Origin: Ovis canadensis
Lineage: Eukaryota > Chordata > Mammalia > Artiodactyla > Bovidae
Assembly: GCF_042477335.2 (NCBI RefSeq)
Contig: NC_091255.1
Location: forward strand, 42,882,501-42,946,500
Reading direction: 5' to 3'
DNA length: 64,000 bases
Made by a program: the position numbers and the translations under genes. Below the pieces are notes generated by a model. It did no database searches. It was not told where the DNA came from and was given only the letters and a program-made list of their open reading frames with translations. Positions 24,101 through 30,080 of the stretch are shown here, piece after piece. How positions within the stretch are numbered: the stretch's first letter is position 1; the number at the start of each line of letters is the position of its first letter.

Positions 24101-27100
24101 GACCCAGGCTCAGTACTGCCTGCCACTCAGGCTCTCTCCCAGCCTCCGCAGTCTTGCAGGGTGCCTGTGGACATGCACACCGGCCTGTGGTCCATGGATG
24201 GGGGCACACACATGCAGCATACACTCTCAACTTCCATATGACAGTTTCTCCTGTGTCCCGTGTCCCCGCATCTGGGGGTCTCAAAACAAAAGTCCCAATG
24301 CCCCCTCTGGGCGGCAGGGCCTCCTCTGTGCACATCTAGTGTGCACACTGGACCTGAGGATGCCATGTCTGCCTGGGCCATGGCACATGCAGTCATGCGC
24401 TCTCCGTGTTTGGCTGTGCTGTGCCTGAGCACTTGTCCCAGGGCTGCACGTGACCCGCGTAACTGAGAGCACACCTGGGCACCCGCCTTTCCTGCCTCTT
24501 GAAACCAGCCCGCACCCCTCCACCCCTCAGAGGTGAGGAAAGGCGACACCGGGAGGCAGCCCTCGAGCTAAGTAGGGCACAGCATGTATCACCCCAGAGG
24601 CCCTGGCCTCCCGCCCACCCACCTGCCCAGGTGCGCCAGCCACTCACATATTCCAGGGTGAGGAGGGCCCAGGCATCCTTGCCCCTCACCCCTGGGCGCC
24701 TCGTTCCCCGCTCCCGCAATGCTGCGGCCCACACGGCACGAGGCACCCGCCGCCGGGGCCAGGGTCCCCCCAGCAGCCAGGCCGCCCCAGTAGCCATGGC
24801 TGGGCCACTGGCCACCCACTCCGCCAGGCCCCGTCTGCGGAGGCTGAGAAACACACGCGGCCACTGCATGCCCCGCCCACCCCAGGTGTTCCCGGGGGAG
24901 GCTCCAGTGACTACCCCCCTCCACTGAAGGCTGCCAGCACGGAGCTCGCTTTCTGCCTCAAGCGTGGCAGCCAAGCATGGACTTGGCACCCCTCAGACAA
25001 ACTGCCTGCCCCACACCCTACAGGGGCCCAGACAGACTCCTGGCTCAGCGTGAAACACTGTGTGACCCCTGGGTCTTGGTACCTGCCTGCCCTGTGCAGT
25101 AAAGAGGCTGGAAGCCTGGGTCCTAAGCCCTCACATTCAGATAGTCCAATGCCCTGCAGTCCAGGAGACTGTCCTTAAGCAGGAGCCCCCAAGAGAGCAA
25201 AGACCCCAGTTTGGCAAGAGGAAGAGCATGTATGTGAATGGGAGTGGAACAGGGTGGTAGGCAGGGTCTTTAGTTTTGTGCTCAACCAAGATCTCTGCAG
25301 GGAGCTGGGGGTGGATGTGCCATCCAGGTCAGACAAGGACGGGGCTGCTTGAAGCCCAGGATGGACAAGATCCCTTTCTCCACATGACCTGCAAGGAGTT
25401 TCCGGCATCTCTGTCCTCTGCTTGCCTGTGCCGGGCATCCAGCCCCTCATTTAATCCTCCAGAAGCTCCAAGAGGCTGTTCTTTCTAAGCTGTTCTTTCC
25501 ATCTTACAGATGGGAAGACCGAGGCCCAAGCAGGCAGCTGCTCTCCAAGGTCCTGAGAATGTCTCCTGCCCTGTTTTCCAGGAAGGAACCCCAAGCCCTC
25601 CCTCTGACCTGTGCCCCCATACCTTGCTCCACAAGCCTTTGGTGCCAACCTCTTCCAAGGGGCTCCCATGGGGCAGGCCAGCAGCTCCAGGGCCCAGGCG
25701 ACAGGACAGGGGGCGGGTGGGTACTTGCAGCTGGGGTTGGTGGGCCTCCACAGGCAGCCAGAGGCGGGACCAGAGCAGACTCCAGGCTCTTGGCCTGGGG
25801 ATGGGCTCTGGCTCCTGGGTCAGTTGGACAGGGGGCTGCAGAGGGGCAGGACCAGCTCGCTGGAAGGAGCTCAGCTTCTGTATACGAGGCATGACCACTG
25901 CAAAACGCCCAGGACTTGCCTGGAACCGTTCACCCGCCTTGGGCAGAGGTCCTGGGGCCTCCTTGGGCGTCAAGGGGGCTGGGGCACTGGGCAGTGTCCC
26001 CCACCGGCGCCATGGTGGCCATGTGGCTCTCATCTGGTCAGAAGCAGCCAGCGGGTTGGAGAGACTGAGCCTCAGTGCTTTCTGATCTGAGGGGACATCC
26101 CTGGAGGGTGTTGGGGCTGGGGGCTCAGGCTCTGTTGGTGTCTGGGCATCCCCTGGGAAGGCCTCTTCTTCAGGCTTCTTGGGGCTGGGGCTGGCTGATT
26201 CGGTCAGCTGTCCAGGTCCTGGGTCCTGGTGTCTCCCCAGGAAAACGCGGGTTGAGTCAGAGGCTAGGTCTTCAGCCTGGAAAGCAGGGGAGGGCACTGG
26301 GCCCCCGTGCTGGAGGAAGGAGCTCGAGGGCACAGGGGGTGGCCTGGAGAAGCCACGGAGGCTTCCAGGGCCTCCGGGCCAGGGTGAGGGTGGGCGCTGG
26401 GTGGCAGGCATGTCCACATCCCAGCTCGGGGCCAGCGGGGGCACTGTCCAGGGTATTTCTGAGTCCTCGGGCTCGCCTTGGCTCTCTGGGCGCTCAGGAG
26501 CAGCAGCAGCCGCATGCCAAGACCCAGGCCCCTGCGGTAGCAGGAAGGGCTGGCGGGGCCGGGGCTTTACGGCCCTGGCGGGCGGCTCACTGAGGCGGCG
26601 CCACGTGCGCGGGAGGCGCGAGGGCAGGTTGAGCGAGCGGTGCCGCGGGCCGGAACCCAACAGAGGGGGCGGTGAAGGCGGCCGCGGGGGGCCCAGCAAA
26701 GGTGAGTGGAGTGCGCCAGAGCGTGGTGAGGCTCGGCGTGGGGATGGTGGCTCCCGCAGCGAGTGGGGACGGCGGGGTGGTGGCGAGAAGGGCGGCCGGA
26801 AGGGGATGGCGCGGATGGAGGGCTCTGGGGACAGGGGCCCCAGGGGCGAGCAGTAGCCCAAACCGGGCCGGCTCCTCAGTGAGGGTTGGGGTGAGGGTCC
26901 AGGGATGCCGAAGGCAGCCCCCCGGTGGCGAGAGCCCCTGAAGGATGGCCGGGGTCCGGGGAAGGCCAGTGGGTCTGGGAGCCCCTCAGGGATCAGGGGT
27001 GGGGCCTCTGCCAAGGCCCGCCAGCTGGCCTGGGGTGCGAGGGGCACGTGAGCCGGGGCGGCCCAGGGTGGCGGGTGCAGGCGGAGGGAGCTGTAGGGCG

Positions 27101-29150
27101 AGATGGCCGGGGGCAGGCCTGCGGCCAGGCCGAGCGGCGGGGCGAGGGTTGGGGTGGGCGCTGGGCCGGGGATGGGGCTGGGGCGCAGACGTGAGGTGCG
27201 CGGCGGGGTCGCAGGGCGGTGGGAGTTGTTGTTGTTGCGCGCGCGTGCTTGCGCCCTGCGCAGCACGATGGGCGTGCTGGGCCGCTCGGAGTCCATGCCT
27301 GCCAGTTTGTAGCCGAAGCGCTTGTAAGCTGCCTCCCTGACCGCCGGGCCTCGCGCCTGGGCCTTCCGGCTGCCCCTGAGCCGCGGGATGGGCTCCTTTT
27401 CCGACAGGGTGTTTTTGAGGAACCGCGCCAGCGAGGTAGCCGGGCGTGGTGTGTGGCGGCTGAAGTCAGGGCTGAAGCCCAGGCCCCGGGGGCCGCCGAA
27501 GGCCGAGAGGGCGCGCTGGAGGTGGCGCTGGCGCGACGTGAGGAAGCCCCAGAAGGGGTGGCCATAAGGGCCCGGGGGCAGCGGCGGCATTTCGTCCTCT
27601 TCCTCGTCTTCATCTGCATCCCCCAGGGGCAGAGGGATGTCCAGGGAGGGCGGCAGGGGCACCTCCAACTTCTCCTTCCCGAACAGCTTCACTTGGGGCC
27701 GCGGGAAGAGGCGGAACCTGCGGATGAGGGACAGCTTGGACCTAGCAGGCTTGTCCATGCCCTGCTGCTCGAAGAAGGCGGCACTGGGCAGGCGAAAGGA
27801 GGTGGCCGGCTGTTCGCTGCCCGCCTCCTCGGGCTCCTCCAGCTCCGCTATGTCATCCATCGGGTGGGCGTATGGGTTGTGGGGTGACAGAATGGGTGGA
27901 GGCACCCACGGGTATGCGAAGGCCGACTGCTGGGGCGGAAGATAGGGCCCTTCGGGGGGGTAGACTGCCTGGGCCCCACCGTAGGTGCCTTCCGCGAAGG
28001 GGACACCGTAGGGCTGCGCGTAGGGATCCAGGTGGGGTGCAGCATACGGAAGCTCGTAGCCCAGGTCGTAGGGTGGGTATGGCGGGTAGAGCGCCTCGGG
28101 CGGGGCATAGGTCTCCGGGTAGTAGCTGTGCGGGTGCACCTCCCCCGCGTAGGCGTCGTAGTAGCTGTAGGGAGACGCGAACACCGACGGGGGCGCGTAG
28201 GGGGGCTCGTAGTCGTCGTAGCCGTAGCGGTAGCCGAAGGTGTAGTCGGGGTGGAAGGAGCCGCTGTAGTAGTCAGGGCCGTAGTAGTCGTAGGGGTCCT
28301 CAGGCACGTACCGGTGCGCGTAGTCGTAGGGCGGCCAGGCTGGGCCATGGGGGCCATAGGCAACCTGGAGGGGCTCCTGCTCCTCCTCGTACCGGTACAG
28401 CGATTGCTGGTCGTAGTAGTCATCGCCCTCGCGGTGGTAGTCGTAGTATTCGCCCAGGTCCTGGAAGCCCTCAAGCCCGTACAGCGACCTGCGGGAGCCC
28501 GAGTGCCGGAACGGGGCCTCATCCTCAAAGGGCAGGAAGCCCACGGGCTCGCCAGACGCGTAGATGCTGTGGGCGCGCGGGAACCGGCGCAGGCGGCCCC
28601 CTGGCCGCAAGATCTCAGCGCCCGACGGGAAGGGCAGCTTGCGCGAGCCCACGCGGGAGCCCGAGCGGTCCAGCCAGGCATCTAGTGAGGCCTGCGTGCT
28701 GCCCGACTCCTCGGCCTTCTTGATGAGGAACTTCTTAGTGAGCCAGTTGATGGCCGTGGACGCTTTGCTGAGCGACTGGGCACGTGGGCGCAGGCGGCCG
28801 TAGCCCCGCCGTCCGGGGAAGCGGATCACCATGAAAGACGGCTTCTTGCCCTTCATGGCGCGCTTCTTCTTGCCGACGCGCATCTGCGTCATGAGCTTCG
28901 ACGTGGATTTGAGCACCGTGCGCGCCTTCTTCTTGCGTTTGGTCTTCTGGGGGCCTTTGTGGAGGCCCCAGAAGAAGGCTGACGCGCTCCGGAACTGGCC
29001 CTTCTTGGAGATCTTGGGCGTGCGGTCTCGAAATCCCATGAACAGCCGTGACGTCCCCTTCAGGCTCCGCTTGGGCTTCTCCGGCTCCGGAGCCTTCTTC
29101 CCCTTCTTCCCTTTCTTGGCTTTCTTCTCATCCTCATCTTCCTTTGCCAT
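8..29150 (-). CDS. MYO15A: MYO15A, unconventional myosin-XV, partial (46 coding exons, 3' end outside window)
   Basis: MYO15A is an actin-based motor that delivers scaffold proteins to stereocilia tips in inner-ear hair cells; in people it is the DFNB3 deafness gene. Forty-six exons on the minus strand give about 2,770 codons. From N to C: a 1,176-codon extension (giant exon 2), myosin motor (about 1177-1855) with P-loop GESGSGKT near 1288-1295, switch [11 protein letters not shown] near 1338 and switch II DIYGFE at 1561-1566, IQ-type motifs (about 1879-1943), first MyTH4 region (about 2040-2200), FERM-like segments and a Pro-rich linker. All introns are GT-AG and all phases add up. The start is the ATG at 29150 in a strong ACCACCATGG context; an in-frame GTG lies 9 nt upstream. 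SH3, second MyTH4/FERM and C-terminus lie left of position 1. Exons are numbered with the giant exon as exon 2; noncoding exon 1 was not located. Confidence 0.97.
227..342 (-). CDS. MYO15A: MYO15A exon 46
   Basis: Encodes [20 protein letters not shown] through [10 protein letters not shown] of the FERM-like tail. Acceptor CCTTAG, donor GCCACA|GTAGGA (phase 0). Confidence 0.91.
623..698 (-). CDS. MYO15A: MYO15A exon 45
   Basis: Encodes [20 protein letters not shown] then MKALF. Acceptor CCCACAG, donor TTTG|GTACTG (phase 1). Confidence 0.92.
1121..1180 (-). CDS. MYO15A: MYO15A exon 44
   Basis: Encodes [20 protein letters not shown] (20 codons). Acceptor ACCGCAG, donor GCCAG|GTGAGG (phase 0). 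Confidence 0.93.
1289..1410 (-). CDS. MYO15A: MYO15A exon 43
   Basis: Encodes [20 protein letters not shown], then [19 protein letters not shown]. Acceptor CCCCAG, donor AAGAG|GTGCTG (phase 0). Confidence 0.93.
2080..2270 (+). repeat. MIR SINE
   Basis: GTGTGATCCTGAGTGAGTCA and the CTTAACCTCTCTGTGTCTG core match the MIR consensus. Old, diverged copy in MYO15A intron 42. Confidence 0.65.
2437..2509 (-). CDS. MYO15A: MYO15A exon 42
   Basis: Encodes [20 protein letters not shown] then GPAP. Phase demands the GGACAG acceptor rather than the CCCCAG eight bases further in. Donor CTCCAG|GTGAGG (phase 1). Confidence 0.88.
2613..2718 (-). CDS. MYO15A: MYO15A exon 41
   Basis: Encodes [20 protein letters not shown] through APGTQ. 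Acceptor CCCCAG, donor ACCCAG|GTGAGG (phase 0). Confidence 0.92.
3019..3151 (-). CDS. MYO15A: MYO15A exon 40
   Basis: Encodes [20 protein letters not shown] through QPEAL. Acceptor GCCACAG, donor CTCAG|GTCAGC (phase 2). Confidence 0.92.
3236..3416 (-). CDS. MYO15A: MYO15A exon 39
   Basis: Pro/Lys-rich linker exon, [20 protein letters not shown] onward. Acceptor CCACAG, donor AAGCA|GTGAGT (phase 1). The next intron is 84 nt and stop-free in frame. Confidence 0.91.
3572..3649 (-). CDS. MYO15A: MYO15A exon 38
   Basis: Encodes [20 protein letters not shown] and RPFPPE. Acceptor CTGCAG, donor CAGAG|GTGAGC (phase 0). Confidence 0.91.
3735..3802 (-). CDS. MYO15A: MYO15A exon 37
   Basis: Encodes [20 protein letters not shown] then LL, a short conserved helix in the linker. 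Acceptor CCCCAG, donor TTCTG|GTGAGT (phase 0). Confidence 0.91.
3994..4108 (-). CDS. MYO15A: MYO15A exon 36
   Basis: Encodes [20 protein letters not shown], then [10 protein letters not shown]. Acceptor CGCCAG, donor GCCAA|GTCAGT (phase 1). Confidence 0.92.
4290..4384 (-). CDS. MYO15A: MYO15A exon 35
   Basis: Encodes [20 protein letters not shown] through [11 protein letters not shown]. Acceptor AACCAG, donor ATGCG|GTAGGG (phase 0). Confidence 0.92.
4534..4646 (-). CDS. MYO15A: MYO15A exon 34
   Basis: Encodes [20 protein letters not shown] through [11 protein letters not shown], the start of the Pro/Ser-rich linker. The donor used is AACG|GTACAA (phase 1). It is required because the frame hits TAG at 4508-4510 a few codons further on, where the remembered human protein continues. 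Confidence 0.82.
4816..5004 (-). CDS. MYO15A: MYO15A exon 33
   Basis: Encodes [20 protein letters not shown], then [19 protein letters not shown], of the FERM-like region. Acceptor CACCAG, donor CTCAG|GTAGAG (phase 2). Confidence 0.92.
5159..5231 (-). CDS. MYO15A: MYO15A exon 32
   Basis: Encodes [20 protein letters not shown] and LRH. Acceptor GCCCAG, donor CACAG|GTTGGC (phase 2). Confidence 0.92.
5471..5634 (-). CDS. MYO15A: MYO15A exon 31
   Basis: Encodes [20 protein letters not shown], then [20 protein letters not shown]. The remembered human protein has a few extra residues (RAQQQG) after QAMG; here the sequence reads [10 protein letters not shown] directly, a small in-frame difference. 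Acceptor TGCCAG, donor AATG|GTGAGC (phase 1). Confidence 0.92.
6255..6660 (-). repeat. Two MIR-like fragments
   Basis: Two stretches (about 6255-6355 and 6455-6660) carry the reverse MIR core: AGGTCACACAGC preceded by GAGGAAACAGACTCAG-type sequence. They lie in MYO15A intron 30. Confidence 0.6.
6907..7142 (-). CDS. MYO15A: MYO15A exon 30 (MyTH4)
   Basis: Core of the first MyTH4 domain: [51 protein letters not shown]. Acceptor GGCCAG, donor CTCAA|GTGAGT (phase 2). Confidence 0.95.
7270..7502 (-). repeat. Bov-tA SINE
   Basis: Contains CATGGGATTCTCCAGGCAA, GGGTTGCCATGCCCTCCT and a tRNA-like B-box region in reverse (ATTGAACCCGCGTCTC), typical of the ruminant Bov-tA family. Diverged. Confidence 0.85.
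8212..8500 (+). mobile_element. BovB LINE 3' end
   Basis: 5'-truncated BovB (RTE-type) tail: ACTTTGGCCACCTCATG, GGAAAAGACTTTGATGCTGG, GTCGCAAAGAGTCGGACACG and a terminal ACTGAACTGA repeat. It ends 12 nt from the MYO15A exon 29 donor. Confidence 0.85.
8513..8608 (-). CDS. MYO15A: MYO15A exon 29 (MyTH4)
   Basis: Encodes [20 protein letters not shown] through VGIFKL, the start of the first MyTH4 domain. Acceptor GCCCAG, donor AAGCTG|GTACGA (phase 0). A BovB tail ends about 12 nt past the donor. Confidence 0.93.
9030..9160 (-). CDS. MYO15A: MYO15A exon 28
   Basis: Encodes [19 protein letters not shown] and [13 protein letters not shown], leading into the first MyTH4 domain. Acceptor TCCACAG, donor TTCAAG|GTAAGA (phase 0). 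Confidence 0.93.
9236..9317 (-). CDS. MYO15A: MYO15A exon 27
   Basis: Encodes [20 protein letters not shown] through LLRAVA. Acceptor CCCCAG, donor GCGG|GTACGT (phase 1). The next intron is 75 nt and stop-free in frame. Confidence 0.92.
9415..9468 (-). CDS. MYO15A: MYO15A exon 26
   Basis: Encodes [18 protein letters not shown], a charged helix linking neck to tail. Acceptor CCTGCAG, donor CAGGAG|GTGGGT (phase 0). Confidence 0.9.
9697..9905 (-). repeat. Bov-tA SINE
   Basis: TCAGTCGTGTCCAACCCTTT, CAAGAGTACTGGAGTGGGTT and ATTGAACCCGGGTCTCCC identify a fairly intact reverse Bov-tA copy in MYO15A intron 25. Confidence 0.9.
10296..10380 (-). CDS. MYO15A: MYO15A exon 25 (neck)
   Basis: Encodes [20 protein letters not shown] through SHRRYLK, a third degenerate IQ-like helix. 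Acceptor CCCCAG, donor CTCAAG|GTGCTG (phase 0). Confidence 0.92.
10490..10600 (-). repeat. MIR fragment
   Basis: AGAGAGGGGCAGCGACTTGG then CAAGGTCACACAGCAAATGG is the reverse MIR core. Confidence 0.55.
10832..11007 (-). CDS. MYO15A: MYO15A exon 24 (neck, IQ motifs)
   Basis: Encodes [20 protein letters not shown], then two IQ-type light-chain-binding motifs, [16 protein letters not shown] and [12 protein letters not shown]. Acceptor CCCCAG, donor GGCCAG|GTGCAG (phase 2). Confidence 0.94.
11307..11424 (-). CDS. MYO15A: MYO15A exon 23
   Basis: Encodes [20 protein letters not shown] through NMYCVGVSK at the end of the motor/converter. Acceptor CTGCAG, donor AGCAAG|GTGAGT (phase 0). Confidence 0.93.
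11901..12025 (-). CDS. MYO15A: MYO15A exon 22
   Basis: Encodes [20 protein letters not shown] through LPFQVFIDR (converter region, [18 protein letters not shown]). Acceptor CCCTAG, donor CGACAG|GTACCT (phase 2). Confidence 0.94.
12180..12225 (-). CDS. MYO15A: MYO15A exon 21
   Basis: Encodes [15 protein letters not shown]; the FVRCLKPN motif is a hallmark of the actin-binding part of myosin heads. Acceptor GCCCAG, donor AAGAAG|GTATGT (phase 0). Confidence 0.95.
12319..12467 (-). CDS. MYO15A: MYO15A exon 20
   Basis: Encodes [20 protein letters not shown] through [10 protein letters not shown] in the lower 50K part of the motor. Acceptor GCCCAG, donor GAGAG|GTGGGT (phase 2). The following 93-nt intron is stop-free in frame. 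Confidence 0.94.
12932..13009 (-). CDS. MYO15A: MYO15A exon 19
   Basis: Encodes [20 protein letters not shown] and ends RSRTR. Acceptor CTCCAG, donor ACTCGG|GTGAGC (phase 0). Confidence 0.94.
13360..13640 (-). repeat. MIR-like fragments
   Basis: GATGAGGAAAATGAGGCCCA near 13371 and AGGCTCAGAGAGGTAGAGGG with CCAAGATCACACAGCTGAGG near 13600 are reverse MIR cores in MYO15A intron 18. Confidence 0.55.
13707..13832 (-). CDS. MYO15A: MYO15A exon 18
   Basis: Encodes [20 protein letters not shown] through [14 protein letters not shown]; the HYAGKVTY motif is typical of myosin heads. Acceptor CCCCAG, donor TACCAG|GTGAGA (phase 0). Confidence 0.95.
14344..14475 (-). CDS. MYO15A: MYO15A exon 17
   Basis: Encodes [19 protein letters not shown] through [14 protein letters not shown]. 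Acceptor CCACAG, donor CCCCAG|GTGTGC (phase 0). Confidence 0.94.
14899..14994 (-). CDS. MYO15A: MYO15A exon 16 (relay region)
   Basis: Encodes [19 protein letters not shown] and [13 protein letters not shown], the relay helix region of the motor. Acceptor TGGCAG, donor GAGCAG|GTGAGA (phase 0). Confidence 0.94.
15225..15420 (+). repeat. MIR SINE
   Basis: TCTGCCACTTTCTACC, CCTCAGCTTCCCCATCTGTA and AAATGGGGATGACAG are MIR core and tail in MYO15A intron 15. Confidence 0.65.
15852..15975 (-). CDS. MYO15A: MYO15A exon 15 (switch II)
   Basis: Encodes [20 protein letters not shown] and ends in switch II, LDIYGFE. Acceptor CTCCAG, donor TTCGAG|GTGGGG (phase 0). Confidence 0.95.
16049..16107 (-). CDS. 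MYO15A: MYO15A exon 14
   Basis: Encodes [19 protein letters not shown]. Acceptor CCCCAG, donor GCCAG|GTGAGG (phase 2). The following intron is only 73 nt. Confidence 0.94.
16638..16751 (-). CDS. MYO15A: MYO15A exon 13
   Basis: Encodes [20 protein letters not shown] through [10 protein letters not shown]. Acceptor TTTGCAG, donor GTGACC|GTGAGT (phase 0). Confidence 0.94.
16815..16992 (+). mobile_element. BovB LINE 3' fragment
   Basis: GATGACAGAGGACGAGATGG, GGAGCCTGGCGTGCTGCAGT and GTCGCAAAGAGTCAGACACA match the BovB tail. The expected ACTGAACTG end is degraded. Confidence 0.8.
17000..17640. mobile_element. AT-rich LINE-like stretch
   Basis: A sharply AT-rich island (poly-A run near 17476) inside an otherwise GC-rich gene, just after the BovB fragment. 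It looks like an old L1 piece but no diagnostic motif was certain. Confidence 0.4.
17739..17900 (-). CDS. MYO15A: MYO15A exon 12
   Basis: Encodes [19 protein letters not shown] through [17 protein letters not shown] of the motor. Acceptor GCCCAG, donor GACGAG|GTGAGG (phase 0). Confidence 0.94.
18040..18200 (-). repeat. MIR-like fragment
   Basis: CCATCTTACAGACAGGAAAG followed by TGAGGCTCTGG resembles the reverse MIR/L2-type core. Confidence 0.45.
18405..18518 (-). CDS. MYO15A: MYO15A exon 11
   Basis: Encodes [20 protein letters not shown] and the [12 protein letters not shown] segment. Acceptor CTGTAG, donor AACCAG|GTGAGT (phase 0). Confidence 0.94.
19060..19340. repeat. Compound CA/CATA microsatellite
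   Basis: About 280 bp of interrupted CA, CATACA and AGATACAC units in MYO15A intron 10. AGATGGGCCACAG plus CTCACA occurs at both ends (about 19048 and 19293), so the array itself was partly duplicated. Confidence 0.9.
19411..19474 (-). CDS. MYO15A: MYO15A exon 10
   Basis: Encodes [20 protein letters not shown] of the motor. Acceptor CACCCAG, donor TTTCAG|GTGGGC (phase 0). Confidence 0.94.
19560..19663 (-). CDS. MYO15A: MYO15A exon 9 (switch I)
   Basis: Encodes [20 protein letters not shown] with switch [11 protein letters not shown], then VEIFLEG. Acceptor ACTCAG, donor GAAGG|GTGAGT (phase 2). Confidence 0.95.
19835..19840 (-). CDS. MYO15A: MYO15A exon 8, 6-nt microexon
   Basis: Reading CTGAAG|ATAAAG|GTACTG on the minus strand, six bases encode Ile-Lys between the exon 7 end (..VTRQ) and the exon 9 start (ILEATPLLE). 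The remembered human protein carries Gln-Ile-Lys at this junction, so the two residues need a source and this is the only fitting site I found. The 3' splice site AAG and the distance to neighbours make it an inference. Confidence 0.7.
20347..20453 (+). repeat. Inverted duplicate, copy A
   Basis: Starts CTGGAACATCAGCCCCACAG and ends ACATCTGCAAGGGG. It is about 90% identical by eye to the reverse complement of 21159-21266. L2-like in character. Confidence 0.75.
20451..20575 (+). repeat. CHR-type SINE
   Basis: GGGCTTCCCTAGAGGTCCAG, ATTCAATCCCTGGTTGGGGA and an A-rich tail identify a cetartiodactyl CHR-2-like SINE. It sits at the end of copy A. Confidence 0.8.
21031..21410. repeat. 250-bp tandem duplication enclosing inverted copy A'
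   Basis: The block from GGTGCTCCAGGAGTCAGGAT to TGGCATGAGGCAGGC occurs at 21031-21147 and again at 21281-21397, offset exactly 250 bp and nearly identical. Between them lies A' (21159-21266), the inverted copy of 20347-20453. Confidence 0.85.
21704..21794 (-). CDS. MYO15A: MYO15A exon 7 (P-loop)
   Basis: Contains the nucleotide-binding P-loop [13 protein letters not shown] followed by [13 protein letters not shown]. Acceptor GGGCAG, donor CGGCAG|GTGCAT (phase 0). Confidence 0.95.
21922..21996 (-). CDS. MYO15A: MYO15A exon 6
   Basis: Encodes [14 protein letters not shown] and NQCIII just before the P-loop. Acceptor CTCCAG, donor TATCAG|GTGAGC (phase 2). Confidence 0.94.
22321..22430 (-). CDS. 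MYO15A: MYO15A exon 5
   Basis: Encodes [20 protein letters not shown] and the [10 protein letters not shown] segment of the motor. The acceptor is a tandem CAGCAG; the second AG gives the family-standard Tyr-Thr join, the first would insert one Gln. Donor CCCC|GTGAGTG (phase 2). Confidence 0.93.
23019..23082 (-). CDS. MYO15A: MYO15A exon 4
   Basis: Motor-domain exon encoding [19 protein letters not shown], the conserved start of a myosin head. Acceptor TTCGCAG, donor CTAT|GTAAGG (phase 0). Confidence 0.93.
23140..23290 (+). repeat. MIR SINE
   Basis: GGGCAAGTTACTTAACCTCT and GTGCCTCAGTTTTTCCATCT are near-consensus MIR core. Confidence 0.75.
23606..23688 (-). CDS. MYO15A: MYO15A exon 3
   Basis: It encodes [11 protein letters not shown] and the [10 protein letters not shown] motif that opens the motor domain. 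It begins with an ATG, so it can serve as an internal start when exon 2 is skipped. Acceptor CTCCAG, donor CTTGA|GTGAGTG (phase 2). Confidence 0.93.
25623..29150 (-). CDS. MYO15A: MYO15A exon 2, giant N-terminal extension exon
   Basis: One 3,528-nt exon encodes 1,176 residues of the isoform-specific N-terminal extension. The start is Lys-rich ([19 protein letters not shown]). A basic conserved block (residues about 30-200) is followed by a Tyr/Asp/Pro-rich stretch (about 230-420, dominated by YDYY, PPY and PYS-type repeats) and a long Pro/Arg/Ser-rich, probably disordered tail with SH3-ligand-like PxxP motifs. The donor is AGCAAG|GTATGG at 25623; without splicing the frame runs 46 more codons to a stop at 25485. 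The exon is GC-rich, so the other frames also carry long meaningless ORFs. In other mammals, skipping this exon yields the short isoform. Confidence 0.95.
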
Positions 29151-29949
29151 GGTGGTCACCTGCTCCCTCCCAGATCGTCTGGTGTCACAAGCTCAGGACC
29201 CTGGGGACACGGGGATTTGCCGAGTGTCCTGCCTGTGGCTAGACATGCAGCCTCCTTTGACTCAGAGCAGCTGGGACCAGCCCTGTGGCCTGGGAAGGTT
29301 CAGCCAAGCTCCTTCTGGCCAGGACCAGGATTTCAAGGGGGCACATTCATAATTCATTTCCTCCAGGCTCCGCCTAGAGTTTCACCCTCCAGGCTGGTGG
29401 AAAGTGCCTGGGTGTTGTTTACTGGAAGTTAGGGAGGCCTGGGAGGCCCGTGCTGGGGCGACAACTTGGCCTTACAGTCTCCACAGGGACAACCTTGCTG
29501 ACCCCAGTTGAGCCCTCCCCAAGCCTCTGCCGACCCACTCACAGAAGTGAGTGCTTGGGTCAGCTGGGCCCCAGAGATGGGGAGCCTCCTGCCCTAAACC
29601 ACACAGCAAGTCTGTTCCGGGCTACAAATGGAGCCCCATCTCCTGAGCCAGAGCCAGACATTTAAAGGCCAGCAAGTAATCCTGAAGGGGAAGCTGGGAC
29701 CCTCCAGGTCCTGTGTGAGGGACGGGGAGGGTGGGCAAGGCAGGTGCCCAGGACTGCTGTCAGTGTAACCAGAGCTGGCCAGCTCTCAGTAGTGTGAATA
29801 ATTTATTGGGGAGAACCAGGCTGCTGGCTCAGAAGGCAGGGCAAGAAGGGGGTATCTCAGTTCCAGTGGGGCTTGATGAGGCCATTTGCCTGGCCAGGGC
29901 AAGGGGTGCAGAGGAGCAAAAGCAGAGGGTGGGTGGGGCCTGGCTCTGG

Positions 29950-30080
29950 CCCCAGCTCTGCCGCCAATGGGCTGTGTGGTCTCCGGAGAGCCCTCTGTCT
30001 TCTCTGGGCCTGTTTCCTCCTCTGAAATGAGTGATGACCCCACTGTCTCCTTCACACGGAGGAAACAAGATGTGATAGAG
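29950..30080 (+). repeat. MIR-like fragment
   Basis: GGGCCTGTTTCCTCCTCTGA preceded by GGGCTGTGTGGTCTC resembles the MIR core. Confidence 0.4.

Noticed and set aside
25485-25622. Extra 46 codons at the end of MYO15A exon 2 as normal coding sequence
   Set aside because: The AGCAAG|GTATGG donor joins in frame to exon 3 as in the family; the extension would only appear if intron 2 is retained.
27219-28723. Long plus-strand ORFs (222, 283 and 217 codons) opposite MYO15A exon 2
   Set aside because: They are low-complexity Arg/Ser- or Val/Gly-rich frames mirroring the GC-rich coding exon; no start context, homology or splice signal supports them.
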